Assembly: GCF_001506165.1 (NCBI RefSeq)
Contig: NZ_CP011427.1
Location: forward strand, 868,001-932,000
DNA length: 64,000 bases
Direction of reading: 5' to 3'
From: Pantoea vagans
GTDB taxonomy: Bacteria; Pseudomonadota; Gammaproteobacteria; Enterobacterales; Enterobacteriaceae
The notes under the pieces were generated by a model. It had not been told where the DNA came from. It ran no database searches and saw only the letters and a program-made list of their open reading frames with translations. A program made the position numbers and the translations under genes. Of the stretch, positions 23,859-33,282 are shown one piece after another (position 1 is the first letter of the stretch; the number at the start of each line of letters is the position of its first letter).

Positions 23859-25286
23859 GTGAATAAATGGCGTCTGTTTCCCCGTTCTCTCAGGCAATTA
23901 GTGTTGCTGGCTTTCCTGCTGGTGCTGCTGCCGCTGTTAGTGCTGGCGTGGCAAGCGTGGGAAAGCCTCTCAGCGTTGAGCGATCAGGCGGCTGATACCA
24001 ACCGCAATACCTTCACCGATGTCCGCCGAAGCGAAGCAATGGCGCGCACGGCACTGGAGTTGGAACGCAGCTACCGACAGTATTGCGTGCTGGGTGATGC
24101 CACGCTGCAAAAGCTGTATCAGACACAATGGACCCGTTACGGTCAGATGCTGGCAAGCCATGCCGCCAGCCTGCCGGATCTTCCCCCCTTTAAAGTGCTG
24201 CAGACGGCCTTACCGCAATTAGCCAACGTGCAATGTGACAATGGCAATCCACAGGCCGTTGCCGCAACGGCACTGGAACGTTTTTCAGACGCGAATGCGC
24301 AAATGGTGCAGGCAACGCGCGAAGTGGTGTTCTCTCGTGGGTTACAACTGCAACGTGAAATTGCCGATCGCGGCCAGTTCTTTGGCTGGCAAGCGCTGAT
24401 ACTCTTTCTTATCAGCCTGGCGCTTGTGCTGTTGTTTACCGGTATGATCATCGGTCCGGTCAAACGCGTCGAACGCATGATTAATCGTCTGGGGCAGGGC
24501 AAAGCACTGGGTGACAGCGTGAGTTTTCGAGGCCCAAGGGAGATCCGTTCACTCGGGCAACGTATTGTCTGGCTCAGCGAACGTCTGAGCTGGCTGGAAG
24601 CACAGCGACATGAGTTTCTGCGTCATCTTTCACATGAACTGAAAACACCGCTGGCCAGCCTGCGCGAAGGCACAGAGCTGTTGGCCGATCAGGTCGCTGG
24701 GCCACTAAATGCGGAGCAGCAGGAAGTGGTGGCGATTCTGGATACCAGCAGCCGTCATTTACAGCGTCTTATTGAACAGCTGCTGGATTACAATCGTAAG
24801 CTGGCGGATGGCCCTCTGGCGCTGGAGCCGGTGGCGATTAATGACATCGTTGATGCGGTGGTAAAAGTTCATTCACTGCCTGCCAGCGCGCGGCAGTTGA
24901 CCACGCATGTTGATTTACAGGTCACGCATTGTCTGGCCGAGGCCACGTTGTTGCAACGCGTCATCGATAACCTCTATTCGAACGCCGTGAACTACGGCAG
25001 CGAATCCGGTAATATCTGGCTGCAGAGCCAGCAGAAAGGCAACCAGGTATGGATTGAGGTGGCGAATACCGGCACACCGATTCCCGCAGAAGAACAGGCT
25101 ATGATCTTTGAGCCCTTTTATCAGGGCAGCCAGCAGCGCAAAGGGCCGGTTAAAGGCAGCGGGCTGGGCTTAAGCATCGCCAAAGATTGCTTGCGCAGGA
25201 TGCAAGGCGATTTGCAATTGGTGACGCGCAAGGATGCAGATGTATGTTTTCGAATTATTTTGACTACCAGCGCCGGGAATGCCTGA
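23859..25286 (+). CDS. glrK: Sensor histidine kinase GlrK (QseE)
   Basis: GlrK phosphorylates GlrR to activate glmY and other sigma-54 promoters. The 475-residue inner-membrane protein has a first helix at about 13-30, a periplasmic part, a second helix near 178-198, a HAMP linker, the H-box RHLSHELKTPLAS with His259, and the ATPase boxes N (DNLYSNAVNYG), F and G (GSGLGLSIAKD). The start is a GTG behind AAGGAAG. It opens the glrK-qseG-glrR operon, directly after the glmY terminator. Confidence 0.95.
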   Translation: MNKWRLFPRSLRQLVLLAFLLVLLPLLVLAWQAWESLSALSDQAADTNRNTFTDVRRSEAMARTALELERSYRQYCVLGDATLQKLYQTQWTRYGQMLASHAASLPDLPPFKVLQTALPQLANVQCDNGNPQAVAATALERFSDANAQMVQATREVVFSRGLQLQREIADRGQFFGWQALILFLISLALVLLFTGMIIGPVKRVERMINRLGQGKALGDSVSFRGPREIRSLGQRIVWLSERLSWLEAQRHEFLRHLSHELKTPLASLREGTELLADQVAGPLNAEQQEVVAILDTSSRHLQRLIEQLLDYNRKLADGPLALEPVAINDIVDAVVKVHSLPASARQLTTHVDLQVTHCLAEATLLQRVIDNLYSNAVNYGSESGNIWLQSQQKGNQVWIEVANTGTPIPAEEQAMIFEPFYQGSQQRKGPVKGSGLGLSIAKDCLRRMQGDLQLVTRKDADVCFRIILTTSAGNA

Positions 25287-25289
25287 TTA

Positions 25290-25961
25290 ATGAAACTCTC
25301 CCTGATGAAACTTTTCAGCTGCGCGTTAATGGCGTTTGGCCTGAGTGCCTGCCAGACGCCGCCAACGGGCAGCACCTTGCATGATAGTGCCAGTCTGGCT
25401 GAACCAGACCTGCGGCTGCCCGATTATTTGGCCACCGATTGCCAAAATGTCTGGAAGATTGAAACTCCTGCGGCGATGAGCAATCCCCTTTACTGGCAGC
25501 GCGCCATCGACTGTGCTGAAAGGTTATCTCCTGCTGAAGCACGCGCTGAGGCGCGTCGTTGGCCGGTACAGGGCTGGGCGAGAGCCTATAAACAAAGCAT
25601 CCTTCTGGCCAATGGCAATGTGACGCCAATCGAGCGCCGCCAGTATTTGGACACATTAGATGGCTACAGCGCGGCTTATCCCACGGCGGTTCGTCCACTG
25701 TTACAACTGTGGCGCAGTAATCAGGCGGCACAGTTAGCGCTCAGTGGTGAGCGTAGCCGCTATGCTGCGTTGCAGCAGAGCAATGACGCCGAACTCGATA
25801 GCCTGCGCCAGCAGCAGACTAAACTGCGTCAGTCGCTGGAAGAGACCCAGCGCAAGCTTGAGCGCTTAACGGACATTGAACGCCAGCTGTCATCACGTAA
25901 AGCACCTGACAGTAGCGATACGTCGCACGGTGCCAGTGATGCGCAAAGTGAGGATCAGTAA
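25290..25961 (+). CDS. qseG: Lipoprotein QseG
   Basis: QseG (YfhG) is an outer-membrane lipoprotein that interacts with GlrK and modulates its activity. The 223-residue product has a lipoprotein signal ending in GLSAC, with Cys21 as the lipidated residue. The C-terminal third is a coiled-coil-like stretch (QQQTKLRQSLEETQRKLERL). It starts three bases after glrK and ends two bases before glrR. Confidence 0.92.
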   Translation: MKLSLMKLFSCALMAFGLSACQTPPTGSTLHDSASLAEPDLRLPDYLATDCQNVWKIETPAAMSNPLYWQRAIDCAERLSPAEARAEARRWPVQGWARAYKQSILLANGNVTPIERRQYLDTLDGYSAAYPTAVRPLLQLWRSNQAAQLALSGERSRYAALQQSNDAELDSLRQQQTKLRQSLEETQRKLERLTDIERQLSSRKAPDSSDTSHGASDAQSEDQ

Positions 25962-25963
25962 CC

Positions 25964-27295
25964 ATGAAACAGTCCGCACGTTTACTGCTGGTGGATGACG
26001 ACCCTGGTTTGCTCAAGCTGCTGGGGATGCGGCTCAGCAGTGAAGGTTTTCAGGTATCGACAGCCGAAAGTGGCCCGGAAGCGCTGCGTCATCTGCAAAA
26101 AGAGAAAGCAGATTTAGTGATTAGCGATCTGCGTATGGATGAGATGGACGGATTGGCGTTGTTTGGCGAAATCCAAAAACGCCACGCCGGTTTACCGGTG
26201 ATCATCCTTACCGCGCATGGCTCTATTCCTGAAGCCGTATCGGCGACGCAGCAGGGCGTATTCAGTTTCCTGACCAAACCCGTGGATCGCGATGCGCTGT
26301 ACAAAGCCATTGATGAAGCACTGGCACAGCGAGCACCCGCCAGTGATGATGCCTGGCGTGAAGCGGTTGTGACGCGCAACCCTTTAATGCTGCGTTTGCT
26401 GGAACAGGCGCATATGGTGGCGCAATCCGACGTCAGCGTATTGATCAACGGCCAAAGCGGCACCGGTAAAGAGGTGCTGGCGCAGGCGATTCATGCCGCC
26501 AGTCCGCGCGCCAAGAAAGCGTTTATCGCCATCAACTGCGGTGCATTACCGGAACAGTTGTTGGAATCTGAACTCTTTGGTCATGCGAAGGGTGCCTTTA
26601 CGGGGGCGGTTAGTGCGCGTGAAGGGTTGTTCCAGGCCGCAGAGGGCGGCACGCTGTTTCTGGATGAAATCGGGGATATGCCACAAGCGCTGCAGGTGAA
26701 ACTGCTACGTGTGTTGCAGGAGCGCAAAGTGCGGCCGCTGGGCAGTAACCGCGATGTCGATATCAACGTGCGCATTATCTCTGCTACCCATCGCGATCTC
26801 CCTAAAGCTATGGAGAAGAAGAGCTTCCGTGAGGATCTCTACTATCGGCTCAATGTGGTAAATCTGAAGATCCCCGCGCTGCATGAGCGCGCTGAGGATA
26901 TTCCGCTGCTGGCCAACCATCTGTTACGCCAGTCAGCTGAGCGGCATAAACCTTTTGTCCGCAGTTTTTCCGTGGATGCGATGAAACGGCTGGTGGGTGC
27001 CAGTTGGCCTGGCAACGTCCGCCAGCTGGTGAACGTGATTGAGCAGTGCGTTGCACTCAGCACCTCGCCGGTGATCAGCGATGCGCTGGTGGAGCAAGCG
27101 CTGGCAGGAGAAAATACGGCGCTGCCCACCTTTGTCGAAGCGCGAAATCAGTTCGAGCTGAACTATCTGCGTAAATTGCTGCAAATGACCAAAGGAAATG
27201 TCACCAATGCCGCGCGACTGGCTGGACGTAACCGTACTGAATTCTATAAGCTGCTGTCACGCCATGAGCTGGACGCCAGTGAATTTAAAGAGTAG
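25964..27295 (+). CDS. glrR: Sigma-54-dependent response regulator GlrR (QseF)
   Basis: GlrR activates sigma-54 promoters such as glmY when phosphorylated by GlrK. The 443-residue protein has a receiver domain (acidic pair at Asp11-Asp12, phosphorylation site Asp55, Lys near 105). The AAA+ domain has GQSGTGKE and the sigma-54-contacting loop GAFTGA. A Fis-type helix-turn-helix (NVTNAARLAGRNRTEFYKLL) closes it. It is the last gene of its operon and lies 76 bp before glnB. Confidence 0.96.
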   Translation: MKQSARLLLVDDDPGLLKLLGMRLSSEGFQVSTAESGPEALRHLQKEKADLVISDLRMDEMDGLALFGEIQKRHAGLPVIILTAHGSIPEAVSATQQGVFSFLTKPVDRDALYKAIDEALAQRAPASDDAWREAVVTRNPLMLRLLEQAHMVAQSDVSVLINGQSGTGKEVLAQAIHAASPRAKKAFIAINCGALPEQLLESELFGHAKGAFTGAVSAREGLFQAAEGGTLFLDEIGDMPQALQVKLLRVLQERKVRPLGSNRDVDINVRIISATHRDLPKAMEKKSFREDLYYRLNVVNLKIPALHERAEDIPLLANHLLRQSAERHKPFVRSFSVDAMKRLVGASWPGNVRQLVNVIEQCVALSTSPVISDALVEQALAGENTALPTFVEARNQFELNYLRKLLQMTKGNVTNAARLAGRNRTEFYKLLSRHELDASEFKE

Positions 27296-27329
27296 CTTGC
27301 TGCGGCAGCGTCAGGAACACATATACTAA

Positions 27330-27710
<381 letters not shown>

Positions 27711-27729
27711 ACCTCTCCGTTACCCGCTA

Positions 27730-27757
27730 AAAAGCCTGCATTGAGCAGGCTTTTTTG
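27730..27757. terminator. Bidirectional terminator between glnB and hmp
   Basis: AAAGCCTGC-ATTGA-GCAGGCTTT with T-runs on both strands lies between two convergent genes. Confidence 0.88.
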
Positions 27758-27758
27758 T

Positions 27759-28943
27759 TTACAGCACTTTATGTGGACCGAAGACTTCATAGTGGATGCG
27801 ATCGGCACTGACTCCGGCATCAACCAGCTGGCGGGCGACAAACTGCATAAACGGCAGCGGGCCACACAGCCAGTATTGGCGATCTTGCTGATTTAATTCG
27901 CCTGAGACGCTGGCGAGATCCATCAATCCCTGCGCATCATAACTTCCCGCATCCTGGCTTTCAGGCTGTCGATACCAGATATGGCTGCTGAATGTTGCCA
28001 GGCGTGCGCCTGTGGCTTTAACTTCATCAGCAAACGCATGCTGTGATTTGCATTCGGCGGCATGCAGCCAGTTGACGGCACCTGCATGCTGTTGGTCGGC
28101 AAGGCTGGCCAGCATCGCCAGCATCGGGGTCTGTCCGACACCGGCTGAGATTAGCGTGACAGGGGACGAGGATGCGGTTTGCAGGAAGAAATCACCGGCG
28201 GGCGCCGCACACTGCACAATGTCGCCGACTTTGGCGTTGGCATGAAGCCAGCCTGAAACGCTGCCGTGTTCTTCGCGCTTAACGGCAATGCGATAGGCTT
28301 TTCCGTTAGGCAGATGCGTCAGTGAATACTGGCGATGCTGAATATTGTCGCTGCCAGCGGGGCGCAGACTCACCGCCAGATACTGTCCGGGTAAGAAATC
28401 AGCCACTGGCTGCCCATCATTAGGCACCAGCTCAAAGCTTTTGATGACCGAACTTTCCTGATTGATGGCGCGGATACGGAAGTCTCGCGCACCACGCCAG
28501 CCACCGGCTTTCTCTTCGGATGTACGATAAATCTCTTCTTCACGCTGAATAAACACATTAGCCAGCACGCCGTAAGCTTTACCCCAGGCTTCCAGCACCT
28601 CATCGCCCGGATTGAGCAGCTCTTCAATGGTTGCCAGCAAGGTTTCACCCACCACGGCGTACTGCGCAGGCTGAATGTTCAGGCTGGTATGTTTCTGTGC
28701 GATCTTCTCCACCGCGGGCAATAACACCGCCAGATTTTCCAGATTGCTACCGTACGCCACAATCGCATTGAACAACGCTTCACGCTGGTTGCCGCTGCGC
28801 TGATTATTCATGTTGAACACGTCTTTTAACTCTGGGTGTTGTGTTAACAAACGCTGATAGAAGTGGCCGGTGAGTTGAGGGCCAACCTGGGCGATGGCGG
28901 GTAAAGAAGATTTAACGGTAGCGATAGTCTGCGCATCTAGCAT
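27759..28943 (-). CDS. hmp: Flavohemoprotein, nitric oxide dioxygenase
   Basis: Hmp oxidises nitric oxide to nitrate using oxygen, NAD(P)H, FAD and heme. The 394-residue protein has an N-terminal globin domain with distal Tyr29 and proximal His85 (KIAQKHTSL). An FAD-binding domain follows ([11 protein letters not shown]), then an NAD-binding domain ([25 protein letters not shown]) ending FGPHKVL. A near-perfect NsrR operator lies 25 bp upstream. It is divergent from glyA. Confidence 0.97.
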   Translation of the reverse strand: MLDAQTIATVKSSLPAIAQVGPQLTGHFYQRLLTQHPELKDVFNMNNQRSGNQREALFNAIVAYGSNLENLAVLLPAVEKIAQKHTSLNIQPAQYAVVGETLLATIEELLNPGDEVLEAWGKAYGVLANVFIQREEEIYRTSEEKAGGWRGARDFRIRAINQESSVIKSFELVPNDGQPVADFLPGQYLAVSLRPAGSDNIQHRQYSLTHLPNGKAYRIAVKREEHGSVSGWLHANAKVGDIVQCAAPAGDFFLQTASSSPVTLISAGVGQTPMLAMLASLADQQHAGAVNWLHAAECKSQHAFADEVKATGARLATFSSHIWYRQPESQDAGSYDAQGLMDLASVSGELNQQDRQYWLCGPLPFMQFVARQLVDAGVSADRIHYEVFGPHKVL

Positions 28944-28967
28944 GGTGAATACCTCAGGGTAAATTTA

Positions 28968-28990
28968 AACATGTATTTTAAATGCATCTT
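28968..28990 (-). promoter_or_regulatory. NsrR operator of hmp
   Basis: The 23-bp site, read on the minus strand, begins AAGATGCATTTAAAATACAT and differs from the NsrR consensus at only one position. NsrR is the nitric-oxide-sensing Fe-S repressor of hmp. Confidence 0.88.
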
Positions 28991-29068
28991 ATGATCGTTC
29001 ATCTTGCCTGTAAATCCCCCGCTTTGATTACGGGTTATGCGGTAAAGCTGGAAGCTGGCACACAAACC

Positions 29069-29081
29069 TGAAAAATATTCC
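29069..29081 (+). promoter_or_regulatory. Possible MetR box between hmp and glyA
   Basis: TGAAAAATATTCC matches the MetR motif TGAA-N5-TTCA at seven of eight fixed bases. MetR sites in this intergenic region control glyA and hmp in E. coli. A second, weaker TGAA half-site lies at 29091. Confidence 0.4.
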
Positions 29082-29150
29082 CGTGCAATGTGAAGGAATA
29101 TCGTGATTTTCAGGCGTAAAAAAATGCGTAAAAATCCCGTTCCAGCGCCA

Positions 29151-29166
29151 TGCCAATCGTTTGCGT
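29151..29166 (+). promoter_or_regulatory. PurR box of glyA
   Basis: TGCCAATCGTTTGCGT matches the PurR consensus at 12 of 16 positions, with a perfect right half (CGTTTGCGT). E. coli glyA is also repressed by PurR from this region. Confidence 0.65.
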
Positions 29167-29280
29167 AAAAAGAGCGGGTTGCGGCTACCTTCACCTGACA
29201 AAACCGTTTACACTATTGGCCTTCGCCCCCTTGCCGGGGCCTAAACTGCCGTTAAAAGTTAGCTAGTCAGGAGATGCCGG

Positions 29281-30534
29281 ATGTTAAAGCGTGATATGAA
29301 CATTGCCGATTATGATGCCGAGTTGTGGCAGGCTATGGAGCAAGAGAAGGTGCGTCAGGAAGAGCACATTGAACTGATTGCTTCTGAAAACTACACCAGC
29401 CCACGCGTTATGCAGGCGCAAGGTTCACAGCTCACCAACAAATACGCGGAAGGGTATCCGGGCAAGCGTTACTACGGCGGATGCGAATACGTTGATATCG
29501 TTGAACAGCTGGCGATTGATCGCGCAAAAGAACTGTTCGGCGCAGACTTTGCCAACGTACAGCCTCACTCAGGTTCTCAGGCGAACTTCGCGGTGTACAC
29601 TGCGCTGCTGCAGCCGGGCGATACCATCCTGGGGATGAACCTGGCGCACGGTGGTCACCTGACTCACGGTTCTCCGGTTAACCTGTCGGGCAAACTGTAT
29701 AACGTTATCCCTTACGGCATCGACGAAACCGGTAAAATCAATTACGACGAACTGGCTGAGCTGGCTAAAACCCACAAGCCTAAAATGATCGTCGGCGGTT
29801 TCTCTGCTTATTCTGGTGTTTGTGACTGGGCTAAAATGCGTGAAATCGCGGATAGCGTGGGTGCTTACCTGTTCGTTGACATGGCGCATGTTGCCGGTCT
29901 GATCGCAGCGGATGTGTATCCGAACCCGGTTCCACATGCGCACATCGTCACTTCAACCACACACAAAACCCTGGCGGGTCCACGTGGCGGTCTGATTCTG
30001 GCGAAAAACGGCGACGAAGATCTGTATAAAAAACTGAACTCCGCAGTGTTCCCGGGTGGTCAGGGCGGTCCATTGATGCACGTCATCGCCGGTAAAGCGG
30101 TCGCGTTCAAAGAAGCCATGGAGCCAGAGTTCAAGTCTTACCAGCAGCAAGTCGCGAAAAACGCGAAAGCAATGGTAGAAGTGCTGCTGGAGCGTGGCTA
30201 CAACATCGTTTCAGGTGGGACTTATAACCACCTGTTCCTGATCGATCTGGTAAGCAAAAACCTGACCGGTAAAGAAGCCGATGCCGCGCTGGGCCGTGCA
30301 AACATCACTGTGAACAAAAACAGTGTACCAAACGATCCGAAGAGCCCATTCGTGACCTCAGGTGTGCGTATTGGTACCCCAGCGGTGACCCGTCGTGGCT
30401 TCAAAGAAGCAGAAGTTCGCGAACTGGCTGGCTGGATTGCGGATGTGCTGGACAACATCAACGACGAAGCGACCATTGAGCGCACTAAGCAGAAAGTTCT
30501 CGACATCTGTGCACGTCTGCCAGTTTATGCCTGA
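29281..30534 (+). CDS. glyA: Serine hydroxymethyltransferase
   Basis: GlyA interconverts serine and glycine with tetrahydrofolate and is the main source of one-carbon units. The 417-residue PLP enzyme has the same length as in E. coli. The cofactor lysine is Lys229 in [13 protein letters not shown], and the N-terminal [16 protein letters not shown] and HAHIV segments are conserved. The long intergenic region carries PurR and possible MetR boxes. A strong terminator follows. Confidence 0.98.
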   Translation: MLKRDMNIADYDAELWQAMEQEKVRQEEHIELIASENYTSPRVMQAQGSQLTNKYAEGYPGKRYYGGCEYVDIVEQLAIDRAKELFGADFANVQPHSGSQANFAVYTALLQPGDTILGMNLAHGGHLTHGSPVNLSGKLYNVIPYGIDETGKINYDELAELAKTHKPKMIVGGFSAYSGVCDWAKMREIADSVGAYLFVDMAHVAGLIAADVYPNPVPHAHIVTSTTHKTLAGPRGGLILAKNGDEDLYKKLNSAVFPGGQGGPLMHVIAGKAVAFKEAMEPEFKSYQQQVAKNAKAMVEVLLERGYNIVSGGTYNHLFLIDLVSKNLTGKEADAALGRANITVNKNSVPNDPKSPFVTSGVRIGTPAVTRRGFKEAEVRELAGWIADVLDNINDEATIERTKQKVLDICARLPVYA

Positions 30535-30556
30535 TTTGGCATAACGTTGAAGTGAT

Positions 30557-30587
30557 AAAAAGGATGGCGAAAGTCATCCTTTTTTTA
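30557..30587 (+). terminator. Rho-independent terminator of glyA
   Basis: AAAAGGATG and CATCCTTTT flank an eight-base loop, followed by a T-run, 23 nt after the glyA stop. Confidence 0.88.
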
Positions 30588-30720
30588 TTGTGCAACAAAA
30601 GCTTATCCAGCTGCATACCTTCACATTCCTCCTGTCTCACTATTTCCTTTTGAGTTCTGCTCTGACAAAGTAGCCGCCAAATTGGCTGCGGGCGCAGCCG
30701 ACATGCCTGCGGGAGGCAAA

Positions 30721-31857
30721 ATGACCATCGGATCGGCCAGATGGCTGGGACTCAGCTACTTCACTTATTTCTTTTGTTACGGCATCTATCTCCCTTTCTG
30801 GAGCGTTTGGCTAAAAGGCATCGGCTTAGATGCTGAGAAAATCGGCCTGCTGCTGGGATGCGGCATGGTGGCGCGATTCGTTGGCAGTTTGTTTATTGCC
30901 TCACAGGTGAAAAATCCCTCCCAACTTATTCTGGCGCTGCGGCTGCTGGCGTTAATGACCTGCTTATTCGCTTTGGGATTTTGGTTAGGCGGTCAGTGGC
31001 TCTGGCTGCTGCTGGTGATGGTGGGCTTTAATCTGTTCTTCTCACCCCTGGTGCCATTAAGCGACGCGCTGGCCGCGACCTGGACGCAGCAAATCGGTCT
31101 GGCCTATGGTCCGGTGCGCTTATGGGGATCGCTGGCGTTTGTGATCAGTTCCGCGCTCACCGGGATGATGGTCAATGCCTGGTCATCGCAGGCGATTCTG
31201 GTTTTACTGAGTTTGGGCGTACTGGTGATGTTATCCGGCATGATGCTGGTTCCGAAAACACGACCACAAGGGGATGTGCGGCAGGGAGCCAGCGGTGGAT
31301 GGTCGGCGTGGCGCGACCTGCTGCGTGAAAATGCGGTTTGGCGCTTTATGCTGTGTGTGACATTAATGCAGGGCGCTCACGCGGCGTATTACAGCTTCAG
31401 TGCCATTTGGTGGCAGGACGCGGGCTACTCGACCTCGGTGATTGGCTATTTGTGGTCATTGGGCGTGGTGGCGGAAATTGTGATATTTGCCCTCAGTAAT
31501 CGGCTGTTCCGCCGCTGGAGTGCACGTGACTTGCTACTGCTCTCCTGCGTTTGTGCACTGGTACGTTGGGTGATGCTCGGTTCAAGCACGGCGCTGCCGT
31601 TGCTGATTGTGGCGCAAATTCTGCATTGCGGCAGTTTTACCGTGTGCCATCTGGCGGCGATGCGTTTTATTGCCTCACGCAAGGGGGCAGAGGTGATCCG
31701 TTTGCAGTCGCTATACTCGGCGTTAGCGATGGGGGGCGGTATTGCTGTGATGACGATGATTTCTGGCGTACTGTTCACCCACTTGCAGGGGCATCTGTTC
31801 TGGGTGATGGCGCTGGTCGCGCTTCCTGCACTCTTCCTGCGACCGCGCGCCGCTTAA
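30721..31857 (+). CDS. hcaT: Major facilitator transporter HcaT-like
   Basis: The 378-residue protein is a 12-helix MFS permease strongly resembling E. coli HcaT, proposed to import 3-phenylpropionate (LSYFTYFFCYGIYLPFWSVW at the start, RLWGSLAFVISSALTG, QGAHAAYYSFSAIWWQ). The start ATG 30721 follows GGGAGG; an upstream in-frame start lies inside a hairpin-rich leader (GGCTGC..GCAGCC) and is rejected. In E. coli it adjoins hcaR and the hca dioxygenase genes. None of those is in this window, so the real substrate is uncertain. It overlaps the convergent csiE by four bases. Confidence 0.88.
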   Translation: MTIGSARWLGLSYFTYFFCYGIYLPFWSVWLKGIGLDAEKIGLLLGCGMVARFVGSLFIASQVKNPSQLILALRLLALMTCLFALGFWLGGQWLWLLLVMVGFNLFFSPLVPLSDALAATWTQQIGLAYGPVRLWGSLAFVISSALTGMMVNAWSSQAILVLLSLGVLVMLSGMMLVPKTRPQGDVRQGASGGWSAWRDLLRENAVWRFMLCVTLMQGAHAAYYSFSAIWWQDAGYSTSVIGYLWSLGVVAEIVIFALSNRLFRRWSARDLLLLSCVCALVRWVMLGSSTALPLLIVAQILHCGSFTVCHLAAMRFIASRKGAEVIRLQSLYSALAMGGGIAVMTMISGVLFTHLQGHLFWVMALVALPALFLRPRAA

Positions 31858-33122
31858 GCCTCCAGTAATTGCCGGATACGCTGCTGCTGATGATAACTCA
31901 GCGGCAGCTCGGCATGGATCAGTGGCGGGGAAAATAGCGGTAAAGAGGTGGCATAGGGGGTGATCACCAGCGCAACGTCACGCGGGGCGCCTTCACGTTG
32001 AAAATGCAGCATATCCTGATAGGTGATGTTGATGGGCAGCAGTGTCATTTCGCGGATCTGCTGCTCCAGTAATTGCTCCAGCGCAGCATCTGCGCCCGTT
32101 AACAGCAGTACCTGCTTTTCCTGCAATGCGCTCTCCTGCATCAGCCAGGCGCCAAAGAGTACCGCCACTAAACTCACCTCCTCAGCATTGAATTGCGTGC
32201 CGAAATCGCTGCTGAAATGATACAGCGCGCGCTCGGTGGTGCGCAGCAATCGTGGATAGAGTCGCGCAACATCCAACGCCACACTGTTATCAATGCCAAT
32301 AGCAAAGTGGCTGCGATCCAGTGCCTGAGCCAGATGGGTAAAGAGTTGCAGTTTTAGCTCATGCTGATTTTTGATGCGAGTCTGTGCCAGTTGCTCAAAG
32401 CGGGCAATCAGCGCTTCTACCGCCGCCATCAGCTTTTCAGCCTGCGCATCACGCAGTTGATTGCCATCCGGCGCATGGATCAAGCTGAATAACAGTGTCC
32501 AGAAATCGGTTTCACTGACGTCCGGGGCTAAATGGCAACGCTTCTGCCAGTGATGGATGACATCGTCAGCTGCGGCACGCTCTGTTTTAGCGGCCAGCCA
32601 TGCGCGCTGTTTTTCGCTGAACAGGGCGTTTTGTCGCTGGCACAGCGCATACTTCATGAAGATTTGCAGGAACAGGCGATCGCGCGGACTAAAGTCACGG
32701 GACAGCCTTAAACCGCAGTGCTGGATCAGCGCCTGTAAGTTGGTTTCATCCCACAGTGCTTTTTCGATGTTGAGCACTTTCAGGCGCTGGCGTAGCACCG
32801 GGGCAAAATGTTGGCAGACGAAATCCTGCGACAAACGCAGTGCGCGTCGCAGCCAATGGAGCAGGCATAGCCGCCTGTCCAGTTCCGTCCCATGTATGCG
32901 AAAACTGCCATCGACCATCTGGTGTAACTCCAGTTGATGGTAGCGCTGTATCTCATCACCGACTTCCGCGATATCCTGTCGGGCGACGACAGGATCAACG
33001 CCATTTAACTGGCAGAGTTTTTCAAGCGTTAGCGCGGGAGCGGGCAGAAACAGTAGCAATAGCAGATGGCAACGACGCTGGGCGCGGCTGAAGAGTGGTG
33101 CAGATGAAGGTGCAGAACTCAT
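31854..33122 (-). CDS. csiE: Stationary-phase-inducible protein CsiE
   Basis: CsiE is a protein with PRD-like domains, induced in stationary phase under sigma-S and cAMP-CRP in E. coli; its molecular role is unknown. The 422-residue product shares RRCHLLLLLF, LHWLRRALRL and SLVAVLFGAWLMQESALQEKQVLLLTG-type segments with the E. coli protein. PRD domains usually sit in sugar antiterminators, but no RNA-binding or PTS domain is obvious here. The start is ATG 33122; a TTG precedes it in frame. It diverges from zevA. Confidence 0.88.
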   Translation of the reverse strand: MSSAPSSAPLFSRAQRRCHLLLLLFLPAPALTLEKLCQLNGVDPVVARQDIAEVGDEIQRYHQLELHQMVDGSFRIHGTELDRRLCLLHWLRRALRLSQDFVCQHFAPVLRQRLKVLNIEKALWDETNLQALIQHCGLRLSRDFSPRDRLFLQIFMKYALCQRQNALFSEKQRAWLAAKTERAAADDVIHHWQKRCHLAPDVSETDFWTLLFSLIHAPDGNQLRDAQAEKLMAAVEALIARFEQLAQTRIKNQHELKLQLFTHLAQALDRSHFAIGIDNSVALDVARLYPRLLRTTERALYHFSSDFGTQFNAEEVSLVAVLFGAWLMQESALQEKQVLLLTGADAALEQLLEQQIREMTLLPINITYQDMLHFQREGAPRDVALVITPYATSLPLFSPPLIHAELPLSYHQQQRIRQLLEA

Positions 33123-33149
33123 CAAGTGTATTATCCGCAGGTCATTTTT

Positions 33150-33167
33150 TTAGCTAAGAATAGCTAA
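33150..33167. promoter_or_regulatory. Perfect inverted repeat between csiE and zevA
   Basis: TTAGCTA-AGAA-TAGCTAA is a perfect seven-base dyad with a four-base centre, 28 bp upstream of csiE. It has operator geometry, but I cannot assign a protein. Confidence 0.4.
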
Positions 33168-33212
33168 CTCCACGCGGTAACCCTGCACTTTGTCGTGACT
33201 TTTGCTCAGAGC

Positions 33213-33228
33213 TTTAAAGCGGGTCACA
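33213..33228. promoter_or_regulatory. Possible CRP site between csiE and zevA
   Basis: TTTAA-N6-TCACA matches TGTGA-N6-TCACA at 8 of 10 positions. CRP control of csiE is known in E. coli. The site could serve either gene. Confidence 0.3.
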
Positions 33229-33243
33229 GTTTTTCTGGACCAC

Positions 33244-33249
33244 TATAAT
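33244..33249 (+). promoter_or_regulatory. -10 element of the zevAB promoter
   Basis: A perfect TATAAT gives a transcript start near 33256, only about 24 nt before the zevA ATG. The -35 region is weak. Confidence 0.55.
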
Positions 33250-33259
33250 CTTCACTTGA

Positions 33260-33282
33260 GAATTGTTACTTTATAACACATG
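33260..33282 (+). promoter_or_regulatory. Zur-like box overlapping the zevA start codon
   Basis: The core TGTTACTTTATAACA differs from the Zur dyad TGTTATA-N-TATAACA at two positions, with GAA on the left flank. About 16 of 22 defined positions match by my count. It sits just downstream of the predicted transcript start, where a repressor would block elongation. Zur control of the ZevAB-type genes is an inference. Confidence 0.5.
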
